From assembly GCF_020982545.1 (NCBI RefSeq), contig NZ_JAJKLK010000031.1, positions 310,001-374,000 on the forward strand: 64,000 nt of DNA. The letters are read 5' to 3'. The notes below the pieces were generated by a model. It saw only the letters and a list, made by a program, of their open reading frames with translations, did no database searches and was not told where the DNA came from. A program made the position numbers and the translations under genes. The number at the start of each line of letters is the position of its first letter. Within the stretch, counting starts at the first letter, position 1. This document shows, one piece after another, positions 1 through 8,884 of this stretch. This DNA is from Streptomyces sp. MNU76 (GTDB lineage: Bacteria > Actinomycetota > Actinomycetes > Streptomycetales > Streptomycetaceae).

Positions 1-24
1 CCGACCCGTGGGAAGGGTGAGGGC

Positions 25-1206
25 ATGGACATCGACGCACTGCGCCGGGACACCCCCGGCACCGCCCACCGGATCCATCTCAACAACGCCGGAGCCGCCC
101 TGGTCTCCCGGCAGACCCTGGACACCGTCACCGCCCACCTGGAACTGGAGGCGACCATCGGCGGCTACGAGGCGGCACGGCAGGAGCAGGACCGCATCGA
201 CGCCATCTACACCGACCTCGCCCGCCTCATCGGCGGACGCCCCGACGAGATCGCTCTGTTCGACAACTCCACCCACGCCTGGAACGCCGCGTTCTACGCG
301 CTCACCTTCAAGCCGGGCGACCGCATCCTCACCGGCCGGGCCGAGTACGGCAGCAATGTGCTCGCCTACCTCCAGGTCGCCCGGCGCACCGGCGCGGAGA
401 TCGTCGTCGTCCCCGACGATCCGTCCGGACAGCTCGACACCGCCGCCCTCGCCGACCTGATCGACGAACGCACCCGACTGGTCGGCATCAGCCACATCCC
501 CACCAGCGGCGGCCTGATCAACCCGGCGGCCGAGATCGGCCGGATCACCCGCGCCGCCGGGGTCCCGTACCTCCTCGACGCCACCCAGTCCGTGGGCCAG
601 TTCCCGGTGGACGTCGAGGCCATCGGCTGCGACATGCTCAGCGCCACCGGCCGCAAGTTCCTGCGCGGCCCGCGCGGCACGGGCTTCCTCTGGGTGCGCA
701 CCGAGGCGCTGGAGTACCTCGACCCGAACGTCATCGAGATCCACTCGGCGACCTGGGACGGCGGACGCGGCTTCACCTGGCAGCCCGGCGCCCGCCGCTT
801 CGAGACCTGGGAGACCGGCTACGCCAGTGTCCTGGGCCTCGACACGGCCGTGCGCCAGGCCCTCGACCTGGGCCTGGACCGGATCGGTGAACGCGCCCTG
901 GCCCTGGGCGCGTACCTGCGCGACCGCCTCGACGCCCTCCCCGGTGTCACCACCCACGACCTCGGCGAAGACCGCTGCGCCATCGTGACCGCCAAGGTCG
1001 ACGGCCTGGCCGAGACCGAGGTCGCCGCCGGTCTCGCCCGGCACGGGATCAACGTCACCACCACCTTCCCGGAGCACACCCAGTTCGACACCGAACACCG
1101 GGGCGTGCACCCCCTGGTCCGGCTTTCCCCGCACTACTACAACACCGAGGCCGAACTCGACCGCACCGTCGAGGTCATGGCCGACCTCGCCCGCACCGCA
1201 CGCTGA
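25..1206 (+). CDS. class V aminotransferase-fold PLP enzyme
   Basis: A 393-residue PLP enzyme of aminotransferase class V (cysteine desulfurase / isopenicillin-N epimerase-like group). Visible features are an N-terminal HLNNAGAALVS segment, the cofactor region DATQSVGQFPVD near residue 190, and SATGRKFLRGPRG, where Lys211 is the expected Schiff-base lysine. The length is normal for the family. The ATG at 25 follows a GGGAAGGGTGAGG ribosome-binding stretch, so the gene appears complete within the window. The substrate cannot be told from sequence: desulfurase, kynureninase-like or epimerase roles are all possible. It stands alone, convergent with the next gene. The family is confident, the reaction unknown. 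Confidence 0.85.
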   Translation: MDIDALRRDTPGTAHRIHLNNAGAALVSRQTLDTVTAHLELEATIGGYEAARQEQDRIDAIYTDLARLIGGRPDEIALFDNSTHAWNAAFYALTFKPGDRILTGRAEYGSNVLAYLQVARRTGAEIVVVPDDPSGQLDTAALADLIDERTRLVGISHIPTSGGLINPAAEIGRITRAAGVPYLLDATQSVGQFPVDVEAIGCDMLSATGRKFLRGPRGTGFLWVRTEALEYLDPNVIEIHSATWDGGRGFTWQPGARRFETWETGYASVLGLDTAVRQALDLGLDRIGERALALGAYLRDRLDALPGVTTHDLGEDRCAIVTAKVDGLAETEVAAGLARHGINVTTTFPEHTQFDTEHRGVHPLVRLSPHYYNTEAELDRTVEVMADLARTAR

Positions 1207-1235
1207 CACCTGACCGACCGACCGGCCGCCGTCCG

Positions 1236-2087
1236 TCAGGGCGGCGGCTCCGCGAGGAACTCACGGGCGCCGCGCAGCCGGGTGCGCAGACTCCGGCGGG
1301 TGACCCGACTGTCCAGCCGGACGTCGAGGGCTCCCCGCCGGGCGCCGTCGACCTGGCGTCCGGCGGGCAGCCGCGCCGGCTCCAGGCCGTCGCGGCGGGC
1401 GACGAGGACGCCCAGCTCGTGCCGGGTGAGGGCGTCCGGCCCGGCGACGTGCCGCACGCCGACCACCTCGGACGCGGCCAGTTCCAGGAGCGCTGCGGCC
1501 AGGTCGGCCACCTGCACCGGACAGCGCACCACATCGGTGAAGAGCACACCGTCGCGGGCACCCGCCACGAGATCGTGCACATGCCGTTCGTGCACGGACA
1601 ACGAGCGCCCGTCCCCGATGATCAGCGAGGTCCGCACCACGACGGCGTCCGGCGCCAGCAGCCGGACGCCGGTCTCCGCCGCCGCCTTCGCGGCACCGTA
1701 CGGGGTGACGGGATCCGGGAGACACGTCTCGTCGTAGTGGCCGGCGTCACCCGAGAACACGGCGTCGCTCGACACATGGATCAGCCGGCAGCCCCGCCCG
1801 GCCACGGCCGCCGCCACCCGGACCCCGCCCTCGGCGGTGACCTCCCAGTCCGGGCCGCCGCTCGACGCGTTGACGACGACCGAGGGAGCAACCCGCGTCA
1901 TCACCTCGGCCGGCCGCGCGGGGTCCCGGAGGTCGAGGGCGTACCAGGAGACGTCCGGCGGGACGTCCTGCCGGACGTCCGGCGGGTGGGCGGCGTAGGT
2001 CGCGGACGTCTCGTGTCCCGCCGCCACGGCCCGGCGCGCCAACTCGCCGCCCAGGAAACCGCTGCCGCCGATGATCAGAAGCCTCAT
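1236..2087 (-). CDS. RmlD-like sugar-nucleotide reductase (extended SDR)
   Basis: A 283-residue NAD(P)-binding Rossmann protein related to dTDP-4-dehydrorhamnose reductase. The N-terminal glycine-rich motif is MRLLIIGGSGFLGG, there is a HVSSDAVFSG segment (catalytic Ser/Thr region) near residue 110, and YGAAKAAAE supplies the Tyr-x-x-x-Lys pair. The start is set at the Met directly before RLLIIGG; another Met three codons upstream is possible. No dTDP-rhamnose genes are adjacent, so it may be a general SDR-type sugar epimerase or reductase and not a true RmlD. It is followed on the same strand by nothing and preceded by the hemerythrin gene. Confidence 0.8.
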   Translation of the reverse strand: MRLLIIGGSGFLGGELARRAVAAGHETSATYAAHPPDVRQDVPPDVSWYALDLRDPARPAEVMTRVAPSVVVNASSGGPDWEVTAEGGVRVAAAVAGRGCRLIHVSSDAVFSGDAGHYDETCLPDPVTPYGAAKAAAETGVRLLAPDAVVVRTSLIIGDGRSLSVHERHVHDLVAGARDGVLFTDVVRCPVQVADLAAALLELAASEVVGVRHVAGPDALTRHELGVLVARRDGLEPARLPAGRQVDGARRGALDVRLDSRVTRRSLRTRLRGAREFLAEPPP

Positions 2088-2118
2088 GGCGGGCAACGCT
2101 ATGCCTCCCAGAAGTCCC

Positions 2119-2682
2119 TCAGGACTCCTTGCCGCGGCCGCTCAACGCGTCGCGCATCCGGTCGACGAGGCCGAGCCCCGGCGCCAGGATCCTGTTGGCC
2201 GGCGGCTTGACCGGGGCCGCCGGGTGGGGGCGGGTCGGCGCCAGCTTCTTGGCGCGGCGGACCTTGTCCCCGAGGTCGTTCAGTACCGAGGCGGAACAGG
2301 CCTTCGCCAACTGCGGGAAGAGATTGCTCTCCTCGTCCCGCACGTGGTGACGGACCTCGGCCATCAACTGCGTGATCAGCCGGTCGAACTCAGGGTCGTC
2401 GGCGGCGCGCCGCTCCAGGTCCTTCATGGTGCGCTCGGCGGCGGTGTGATCCGCCAACTCCCGGTCGGCGACCGCGTCCCCGTTGCTCAGGTGCTCGCGG
2501 ACCGCCGGGTAGAGATAGGCCTCCTCCGCGACGGCATGTCGTACCAACTCGATGGTGACCAGGTCGGCGAATTCCTTGCGCTTCGGGTCCCCGGAAGGCA
2601 ATTCCTCGATTTTGCCGAAGAGTTCCGCCACCTCCCGGTGGTCCGCCTTCAGTTCCTCGATCACGTCACCGCCGTGTGCCAT
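2119..2682 (-). CDS. hemerythrin HHE domain protein
   Basis: A 187-residue protein with a hemerythrin-like four-helix bundle. Iron-ligand candidates are HREV near residue 15, HAVAEEAYLYP near 50, DHTAAE near 80 and HHVRDEESNLFP near 115, the usual His/Glu spacing of HHE proteins. Residues after about 140 form a charged and Pro-rich tail. Such cytoplasmic proteins bind O2, NO or iron. It lies about 30 bases upstream of the RmlD-like gene on the same strand, so they could share a transcript. The ATG has a GGAGCGAC-type ribosome-binding stretch. Confidence 0.85.
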   Translation of the reverse strand: MAHGGDVIEELKADHREVAELFGKIEELPSGDPKRKEFADLVTIELVRHAVAEEAYLYPAVREHLSNGDAVADRELADHTAAERTMKDLERRAADDPEFDRLITQLMAEVRHHVRDEESNLFPQLAKACSASVLNDLGDKVRRAKKLAPTRPHPAAPVKPPANRILAPGLGLVDRMRDALSGRGKES

Positions 2683-2908
2683 TTCCGTCGCTCCTTGCCT
2701 GCGCGTCCCGGCGTTCGTCCCGGTCCGGACCTGTGGAGGTCAGTGAAACCCTCACCGTCCCGAATGCGTCGTATTGACGTCCGGTGAGTCAGCGCGGCGC
2801 ACAGGTGTGGCCCAGGACACGTCCATTCCGTGGCCTGCGCCATTTCAGGGCGACCGGCGCACGACTACGTTGTGCCACGCGTTCCCCAGTACCCACGGAT
2901 GGCCCGGC

Positions 2909-3382
2909 GTGCTCGCAGATCTCTCCCCTCTCATAGCGGCGACCACCCAGTGGCTGACGCGCGCCTACCCGGCGGGCGGCGGCGCGCTGGACGGCGCGCT
3001 CTGCGAGGCACAGGCCCGGCAGGCCGTCACCGTCGCCGCCTGGCTCCGCTATCCCACACCGATGGACGCGGCCCTCGTCGGCATGGCCGGACCGGGCGGC
3101 TCCGCCCGGCTCGACTGGATCACGGGCCACGACGAGACCCCGGCCCCCGACGAGTACGCCTGGCGGACCTGGGTCGACGAGGTCGTGGCCAGCTGGGCGG
3201 CCTGCCTCCTGGCCGATGCCGAGCTGGCCCACGCCGCCGTGGACGCCCTCGACGGATCCCCGCACACGGTCGGACCGCCCGCCGCGCTCCTGCGCCACCC
3301 CGACCTGCTCGCGCCCGTCGCGACCCTGCACCACACGGGCCTGCTCGACGCGCTGCGACCGGGCCGGGCCGTGTCGGCCTGA
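2909..3382 (+). CDS. hypothetical protein
   Basis: I do not recognise this protein. It is about 157 residues if started at the GTG beginning VLADLSPLIAATTQWL. The frame is open from an ATG at 2774, but the first 45 codons read as low-quality intergenic sequence. It is Ala/Leu-rich and probably helical, with no clear signal peptide or membrane span. Third-position GC bias from about 2940 onward supports coding. It is transcribed divergently from the hemerythrin gene and converges on the dioxygenase. Confidence 0.5.
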   Translation: MLADLSPLIAATTQWLTRAYPAGGGALDGALCEAQARQAVTVAAWLRYPTPMDAALVGMAGPGGSARLDWITGHDETPAPDEYAWRTWVDEVVASWAACLLADAELAHAAVDALDGSPHTVGPPAALLRHPDLLAPVATLHHTGLLDALRPGRAVSA

Positions 3383-3434
3383 GCCCGGCCGCACCCGCAG
3401 CCCGGCCGCACTCGGCAGTCCCGCCGTACCCGCC

Positions 3435-3641
3435 TCAGGTCGCGTCACCAGCGCAGTGGTAGTCCCGCCAGGTGGGTGTTGTCTCGCTGGGGACGAGGCA
3501 GGACACGACGCCCCGTCGGCGGGCGCTGCTCCGCAGGTCGGCCAGGGCCGCGACCACGGCACGGTAGGTGTCCTCGTCCGCGGCCGCGAGCCGCGCCCAC
3601 AGCCGGTCGGCGACGGCGCGCACCCGCCTGGCGAAGCGGTG
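3435..3641 (-). pseudogene. in-frame continuation after the dioxygenase stop codon
   Basis: Directly after the TGA at 3642-3644 that ends the dioxygenase, the same frame stays open for 68 codons to the TGA at 3435-3437. It reads HRFARR then VRAVADRLWARLAAADED and so on. Codon usage keeps the strong third-position GC of real genes. It is either the true C-terminus of the dioxygenase cut off by a point nonsense change, or the remnant of another gene. A GTG at 3623 could start a 62-residue peptide, but it has no good ribosome-binding site. I cannot decide between these. Confidence 0.4.
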
Positions 3642-4832
3642 TCACCGGACGGTCCGGTGCCTCCGGCGCCGGCCGGCCGCCTCCAGTGCACGGCGCAGCC
3701 GATCCGGATCCCACGCCTCGTCGACGGCCTGCCGGAGCAGGTCGGCCTGGGAGGGCGGGGCCAGGCCGTCGACGGGCGGGTCGCGGTCCAGGTCGGTGGG
3801 GAAGGGGTAACCCTCGGCGGTGGCGGCGACGACGCGGCGCAGCCACTCCTCCGTGGCGCCCTCGGACACGCGGTGCAGCAGGACGGGGAACACGGCGTTC
3901 GCCATCGCCTCGCGGTCCACGGTCTCCATGGCCCGGCCGAACGCGGAGGAGATCTGCAGCAGGTTCGCCATGCGCCGGATGTCCGAGGAGCGGTTGCGCC
4001 CGGCGGCGTGGAAGAGGGCGGGGTTGAAGAAGGCCGCGTCCCCCTTGGCGAGGGGGAGTTGGACGTGGTGGGCGTCGAAGTACGCGACGAACTCCGGCAG
4101 TCGCCAGGCGAGGTAGCCGGGTTCGTACTTCTGCGAGTGCGGCAGATAGAGGGTGGGGCCCGACTCCACGGGCATGTCGCAGTGGGCGACCGCGCCCTGC
4201 AGGGTGAGGACGGGGGACAGCCGGTGGACGTGCGCCGGGTAGGCGGCGGCCTGCCGCTGGGAGAGGAAGCCGAGGTGGTAGTCGCGGTGCGGGCTCTGCG
4301 CGGCGCCACCGGGGTTGACCACATTCACCTGTGAGGTGACTTGGTAGGCGGGGCCGAGCCAGGCCTCGGCGAGCAGGGCCAGCATGTCGTTGGCGTAGTA
4401 GTCGGCGAAGACGTCCGGCGCGCGTACGGCCATCTTGTCCAGGGCGCTCCAGACCCGGTCGTTGGCGCCGGGCTTGGCGAAGTGGTCGCCCCGGGCCGTA
4501 CCCGAGGCGCGCTCCTCCTCGATCAGTTCGCGGAAGACGTCGGACGCCCGGTCCACGACGGCAGGGTCGGGGAACGCGCCCTTGAACACGACGATTCCGG
4601 GGCCGTCCAGGAGAGTGCGGACCAACTCCGCCCGGACGGCCCGGCGGCCTTGCGGAATGGCCGTCAGGGCGCGGAGCCGGTCGCTGTCGTAGAGCGGCAC
4701 GTTCTGCTCGACCCGCTCGGCCGAGGGGTGGTCGGCCGGGTCGGTGGCTCGCTCGACGACGGCCCGGAACGTGTCGAGATCGCAGTCCGCCTCGGTCGGC
4801 CAGGTCCGTGACACCGCAGCGATGGGGGACAT
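3642..4832 (-). CDS. phytanoyl-CoA dioxygenase family protein
   Basis: A 396-residue Fe(II)/2-oxoglutarate-dependent dioxygenase of the PhyH family. The facial triad is visible as SPHRDYH (His-x-Asp) near residue 180 and the distal His in NPALFHAAGRNRS near residue 275. Arg in the latter is a likely 2-oxoglutarate ligand. These enzymes hydroxylate small or CoA-linked substrates, unknown here. The start ATG follows a GAAAGGAGC ribosome-binding site. The reading frame stops at TGA 3642-3644, but coding-like sequence continues in frame (next entry upstream), so the C-terminus may be truncated. It is divergent from the membrane-protein gene at 5054. Confidence 0.85.
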   Translation of the reverse strand: MSPIAAVSRTWPTEADCDLDTFRAVVERATDPADHPSAERVEQNVPLYDSDRLRALTAIPQGRRAVRAELVRTLLDGPGIVVFKGAFPDPAVVDRASDVFRELIEEERASGTARGDHFAKPGANDRVWSALDKMAVRAPDVFADYYANDMLALLAEAWLGPAYQVTSQVNVVNPGGAAQSPHRDYHLGFLSQRQAAAYPAHVHRLSPVLTLQGAVAHCDMPVESGPTLYLPHSQKYEPGYLAWRLPEFVAYFDAHHVQLPLAKGDAAFFNPALFHAAGRNRSSDIRRMANLLQISSAFGRAMETVDREAMANAVFPVLLHRVSEGATEEWLRRVVAATAEGYPFPTDLDRDPPVDGLAPPSQADLLRQAVDEAWDPDRLRRALEAAGRRRRHRTVR

Positions 4833-5053
4833 CGCGGCTCCTTTCGCAGCCCTTGTGTTGCTGCCAGTCTGAGGATCTCGAATCCCTCGTTCAATGCGCG
4901 AAAACCCATCAAGAACACCTCACGGAACGCCTTCGGGGAGGGGTACGGGGGCGAGAGGCGTGGGGCGCGGCGGGTCCGTGTCGTCACCTGGCCGGGCGCA
5001 GTCGGCGACGTAGCGTGGGCGACCGGGGTGACGGTCGAGCCGGAGGCGGCGGG

Positions 5054-5692
5054 ATGTGCTGGAGTGCGACGGCCGACCTCATGGCGGGTGCCGGTGTCGC
5101 CGCGGTCGGGGTGACCGGTGTGGTGCTGGCGCGCGACCGGCGGGATCTGCCGCTCGCCGCGCTGCCGTTGCTGCTCGGCGCCCACCAGATCGTGGAGTCG
5201 GTGGTCTGGTCCTCGGGCGGCGGCAGCGGGCCGGCGACCGTCGCCTGGGCCGTCGTCGCCCTGCCGCTGCTGGCCGTGTGGGTGCCGGCGGGCGTGTGGT
5301 GCGCGGCCCCGGCACGGGCCCGTCCCCGGCTTGTCGTCCCGCTCGCCGTCGGCGTCGCGACCGCCGTGCCGCTCGCCCGGGCCCTCGCCACCGGCCCGGT
5401 GACCGCCGAGATCCGCGGCCGCACCGTGGGCTACACGATCGACCTCGCCCACCCGGCACTCCTGGTCGCCGGCTACCTCCTCGCCACCGTCGGCTCCCTG
5501 CTCCTCTCCGGCGACCGGCGGCTCGTCGTGCTCGGCGCCCTGGCGGGCGTCGGAGCCGTGGTCTGCTGGGCCCTGTGGCGGCTGGAGTTCATCTCCACCT
5601 GGTGCGCTTTCGCGGCCCTGTGCTCGGTGGTGCTGCTCGGCTGGGTGCGCGCCCGCGCGAGAGCGCCCTCGCGACCGCACCGCAGCGCCTGA
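5054..5692 (+). CDS. DUF6629-like multi-pass membrane protein
   Basis: A 212-residue integral membrane protein beginning MCWSATADLMAGAG, an N-terminus typical of a Streptomyces family I recall as DUF6629. About six hydrophobic helices can be counted (for example around residues 8-25, 38-52, 62-85, 95-110, 132-150 and 160-200). The function is unknown. The ATG at 5054 sits after GGAGGCGGG. The same frame is open further upstream, but that part lacks coding character. Confidence 0.75.
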   Translation: MCWSATADLMAGAGVAAVGVTGVVLARDRRDLPLAALPLLLGAHQIVESVVWSSGGGSGPATVAWAVVALPLLAVWVPAGVWCAAPARARPRLVVPLAVGVATAVPLARALATGPVTAEIRGRTVGYTIDLAHPALLVAGYLLATVGSLLLSGDRRLVVLGALAGVGAVVCWALWRLEFISTWCAFAALCSVVLLGWVRARARAPSRPHRSA

Positions 5693-5747
5693 CCTGACCT
5701 GAGCCTGAGCTGACCGGACGTGACCGACCTGACCTGACCCGACCTGG
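5688..5747. repeat. short CCTGA-type tandem repeats
   Basis: Imperfect tandem copies of a CCTGA / ACCTG unit follow the stop of the membrane-protein gene. They lie between it and the glycan locus. No protein is encoded, and a role in termination is not evident. Confidence 0.6.
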
Positions 5748-5770
5748 GCGGGGCCCTCGACGGCCCTTGG

Positions 5771-5785
5771 TGAATCAATCATCCA
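5771..5785. promoter_or_regulatory. candidate operator upstream of GH3 hexosaminidase
   Basis: TGAATCAATCATCCA lies about 45-60 bases before the GTG start of the NagZ-like gene. The 8-mer TGAATCAA recurs upstream of the GH38 gene (reverse orientation) and of the GH84 gene, suggesting a shared regulator site. Confidence 0.45.
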
Positions 5786-5829
5786 TCGAACTGTTGACTT
5801 TCGGCTTGATCAGCCAGAGGATTTCGGAG

Positions 5830-7323
5830 GTGACACACTCCGCCGCCGGGCCCCTCGGCCCGGTTCTCCCCGCGGCCCTCGACGAGGCAGCCCACCGCTG
5901 CCTCGTCGCGGGCTTCGACGGTACGACGACCGTCCCCGACACCCTGAAACGGCTGATCGACCGCGGCCTGGGCGGGGTCATCCTGTTCACCCGCAACATC
6001 CGTGACGCCGACCAGGTCCGCGAACTCACCGCCACCCTGCGGACGTTGCGACCGGACCTGCTGATCGCCATCGACAACGAGGGCGGCGGCATCGGCCACC
6101 TGGTCGCCGCGGGCGCCCCCGAGGTACCCGGCTCATGGGCGCTCGGTGCCGCCGACGATGCCGGCCTGACCGCCGCGTGCGCCGACGCCCTCGCCGGACA
6201 CCTGCTCTCGCTCGGGATCACCGTCTCGTACGCCCCCGTCGCCGACGTCCAGAGCCGGCCCGAGAACCCGATCGTGCGCACCCGCGCCTTCGGCGGCGAC
6301 CCCGAGCTGGTCTCCCGGCATCTGCGCGCCTGGATCGAGGCCACCGAGTCGCGCGGCGTGGCCTCCTGCGCCAAGCACTTCCCCGGCCACGGCGGGACCG
6401 TCACCGACAGCCACCACGAACTGGCGGTGGACCCGCGGCCGTACGAGCGACTCGACCTCGCGCCCTTCCGGGCCGCCGTCCACGCGGGCGTGCCCATGCT
6501 GATGAGCGCCCATGTGGTCTTCCCGGCCCTCGACCCGGAGCTGCCCGCCACTCTCAGCCCGAGGATCCTCTCCGGCCTGCTGCGTGGCGAACTCGGCTTC
6601 GACGGCGTCCTCGTCAGCGACGCGCTGGAGATGAAGGCCATCGCCGACCGCTACGGCGAGGCGGCCGGTGCCCGTCTCGCGCTCGCGGCCGGAGCCGACC
6701 AGGTCATCGTCGCCGTGCCGGATCTGGAGGTCACCCTCGCCTGCCGGGACGCCGTGCTCGACGCGCTCGGAGCGGGCGACCTCGCGGAGGAGCGGGTGAC
6801 CGAGGCCGCGGAGCGGGTACGACGGCTCGCGCTGCGGTACGCGGTGCCGTACCGGCCGGGTGCCGTGGCCGCGTGGGACGCGCACGCCGGGCTGACGACG
6901 GCGCGGCGGGCCGTACGGAGCGGGGGCCCGTTGCCCCGGCCGGTGCCGGGCGCCCATGTCGTCGACTGCTTCCCACCTCCGCACCCCGCCCTCAACTGGG
7001 GCGGCGAGGATCTGCTGACCGAGGTCCGCGCGCTCGACCCCACCGCCACGGGGGCGGCGGTCGCCGGGGAGCCGGACGATCTCGCGGCCGTCGCGGGGGA
7101 GGCGCTGCGGGCCGCCGGGGCGCGTCCGCTGGTGCTCGCCCTGTGCGACGCCGAGCTGTACCCCTGGCAGGTCCGCCTCCGCGACCTGTTGCTGACCGCC
7201 CGGCCGGACGCGCTCGTGGTCTCGACCGGGTTGCCGGAAGCGGATGACGCGGTGGCCGCGCACGGCAGGGGACGGGTGAGTCTGCGGGCGGCGGCCGAGA
7301 TCATCACGGGCCGGACGTTCTGA
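5830..7323 (+). CDS. GH3 beta-N-acetylhexosaminidase (NagZ-like)
   Basis: A 497-residue glycoside hydrolase family 3 enzyme of the NagZ / exo-beta-N-acetylglucosaminidase type. Diagnostic features are GGVILFTRNI, IDNEGGG, the KHFPGHGGTVTDSHHEL loop (the NagZ catalytic His/Asp dyad loop) and the nucleophile region VLVSDALEMKAI. Residues after about 330 form a smaller C-terminal domain. GTG at 5830 is chosen because AGAGG lies nine bases upstream and the sequence before it is poorly coding. No signal peptide is seen, so it acts in the cytoplasm, releasing terminal GlcNAc from imported glycans. It is the first gene of the glycan locus and has an operator-like site upstream. Confidence 0.88.
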   Translation: MTHSAAGPLGPVLPAALDEAAHRCLVAGFDGTTTVPDTLKRLIDRGLGGVILFTRNIRDADQVRELTATLRTLRPDLLIAIDNEGGGIGHLVAAGAPEVPGSWALGAADDAGLTAACADALAGHLLSLGITVSYAPVADVQSRPENPIVRTRAFGGDPELVSRHLRAWIEATESRGVASCAKHFPGHGGTVTDSHHELAVDPRPYERLDLAPFRAAVHAGVPMLMSAHVVFPALDPELPATLSPRILSGLLRGELGFDGVLVSDALEMKAIADRYGEAAGARLALAAGADQVIVAVPDLEVTLACRDAVLDALGAGDLAEERVTEAAERVRRLALRYAVPYRPGAVAAWDAHAGLTTARRAVRSGGPLPRPVPGAHVVDCFPPPHPALNWGGEDLLTEVRALDPTATGAAVAGEPDDLAAVAGEALRAAGARPLVLALCDAELYPWQVRLRDLLLTARPDALVVSTGLPEADDAVAAHGRGRVSLRAAAEIITGRTF

Positions 7324-7684
7324 GGGGCGGTGTCCCTCCGGGGCATCGATGGCCGACGGGGGTGCGGGGTGCGGCGGGGCGGGTGCGCGCGGCGCGGGCG
7401 TGAGCGGGTGTGCGGCGTCCGGACATCCCGCCCCGCCCTGCCCCGGCTCGCCTGCCCGCCGGTCTGTCGGCCCGCCGGTTTGTCGGTTTGCCGGTTCGCA
7501 GGTCGTCGGCTCTCCTGTCGGCTCGGGGTCCGGCACGCCTGCCGCCCCGTTCCCTCGACGGTTACGCCTGTGGGCTTGCACGCTCGGCCCCGGCCCGTCG
7601 GCATGCCTACCTCGGCCGCCCTGCCATCCCGCCCGCGTGGGCGGTCCCGTGGGCGGCGCCGGGCGCTGCGCCCGGCCGCCGCTC
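7324..7684. other. intergenic region, 361 bp, convergent
   Basis: Between the convergent GH3 and GH5-like genes. It contains short direct repeats of a GCCGGTTTGTCGG type around 7455-7500 and a strong hairpin near its right end. No reading frame here has convincing coding character. Confidence 0.5.
7653..7682. terminator. GC hairpin between convergent genes
   Basis: CCGGGCGC-T-GCGCCCGG with further imperfect pairing outward forms a stable hairpin three bases past the stop of the GH5-like gene. No U tract is seen, as is common for Streptomyces terminators. Confidence 0.45.
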
Positions 7685-8884
7685 TCACTTCCCCTCGATC
7701 AACTCCGTGATTCCCCGTGCCGCCAGGTACCCGGTGTCCTCCGCATGCTCCGCAAGGACCACCGCCGGGCGGGCCCCCTCCTGTCGTAGACGCATCCAGG
7801 TGTCGAAGAACGTGCCGCCCGGGCCGGAGACGGAGCGGGTGGACGGGGTGCAGTCCAGGACCAGGGCGATCGTACGGGGCGCGGGCGGTGCGGAGGCGGT
7901 GCGGAGCTCGGCCACCGTCGTGGACAGGGCCTCCGCGATCGGTTTGGGACGCCCGGTGGAGTCGAACAGGCCGAGCGTGTACTCCAGTTCGGGGAAGTCG
8001 GCCAACGCGCGGTCGACGTCGTGGGAGCACCACCAGGTGACGCCCCACAGGTGGGTGCAGCCCGCCGCGTTCAGCAGGGTCGCGCGGGCGAAGTCGGGGG
8101 CGTCGGCGGCCGGGATGTGCGGCTCGGGGGCGCCGGTCTCCTGGACCCAGACCGGGCGGGCCGGGTCGGTGGCGTAGGCCGCGGCCAGCTCCGTGCCGTA
8201 CTCCGCGAGGTGGTGCACCTCGGGTGAGCGCGGGCCGTAGCGCCGGGCGCAGTCCGCGGAGAAGACCCAGGGGTGGACCGTGGTGAGGTCGCCCTTGCGG
8301 GCCGAGGCCTCGGGGGTGAACGGGTGGTCGTCGCCGTACCAGGCGGCGTCGTACGCCGAGTGGGTGACCAGGCCCCCTGCCTCGCCGAGCCCGTCCCGGG
8401 CGGCGCCGAGGAGGGTGTCGAGGTAGTGGTCGACCTCGGCCGCGGTCACCGGGTTGTGCTCGACGAGGTTGTTGAGCTCGTTGCCCAGCTGGAGGCCGAT
8501 GAGGCGGGGGTGGCCGGAGAGGGCGCGGCCGAGCGTGCGCAGCAGCAGTGCCTGGGCCTCGATCGCCTCGGGGTCGGTGAAGACGTCGCGGTGGTGCCAG
8601 CTGCGGGTCCACTCGGGGTAGAAGTCGAAGCTCGACAGGTGGCCCTGGACGCCGTCCACGAGGACGTCGAGGCCGCACTCGCCCGCCAGGTCCACCAGCC
8701 GGACGAGCTGGTCCACGGCCGAGGCCCGGACCAGGGTGCGGTTCGGCTGGAGCAGGGGCCACAGGTGGAAGACCCGGACGTGGTCCAGGCCCAGCCCGGC
8801 GATCTGGGCCAGGTCCTCGCGCGCGAGCTCGGGGTCGAAGTCGTGCCAGGCGTGGAACCAGCCCTTGCGTGGGGTGTAGTTCAC
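7685..8884 (-). CDS. GH5-like glycosidase, probable GH5_18 beta-mannosidase
   Basis: A 399-residue (beta/alpha)8 glycosidase. NYTPRKGWFHAW, DHVRVFHLWPLLQPN, QGHLSSFDFYP, LGNELNN (general acid Glu) and VWVQETG (nucleophile Glu) fit clan GH-A. The pattern resembles GH5 subfamily 18 beta-mannosidases, which cut Man-beta-1,4-GlcNAc from the N-glycan core; that subfamily call is recollection, not a search result. Residues after about 320 are a separate small domain. The GTG start at 8884 has no ribosome-binding site. In frame upstream, GAGGAG is followed by an ATC codon (8924-8926) opening STPPSPAPTLRFGVNY, so the true start may be there. It is divergent from the kinase gene. No signal peptide is seen. 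Confidence 0.75.
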   Translation of the reverse strand: MNYTPRKGWFHAWHDFDPELAREDLAQIAGLGLDHVRVFHLWPLLQPNRTLVRASAVDQLVRLVDLAGECGLDVLVDGVQGHLSSFDFYPEWTRSWHHRDVFTDPEAIEAQALLLRTLGRALSGHPRLIGLQLGNELNNLVEHNPVTAAEVDHYLDTLLGAARDGLGEAGGLVTHSAYDAAWYGDDHPFTPEASARKGDLTTVHPWVFSADCARRYGPRSPEVHHLAEYGTELAAAYATDPARPVWVQETGAPEPHIPAADAPDFARATLLNAAGCTHLWGVTWWCSHDVDRALADFPELEYTLGLFDSTGRPKPIAEALSTTVAELRTASAPPAPRTIALVLDCTPSTRSVSGPGGTFFDTWMRLRQEGARPAVVLAEHAEDTGYLAARGITELIEGK

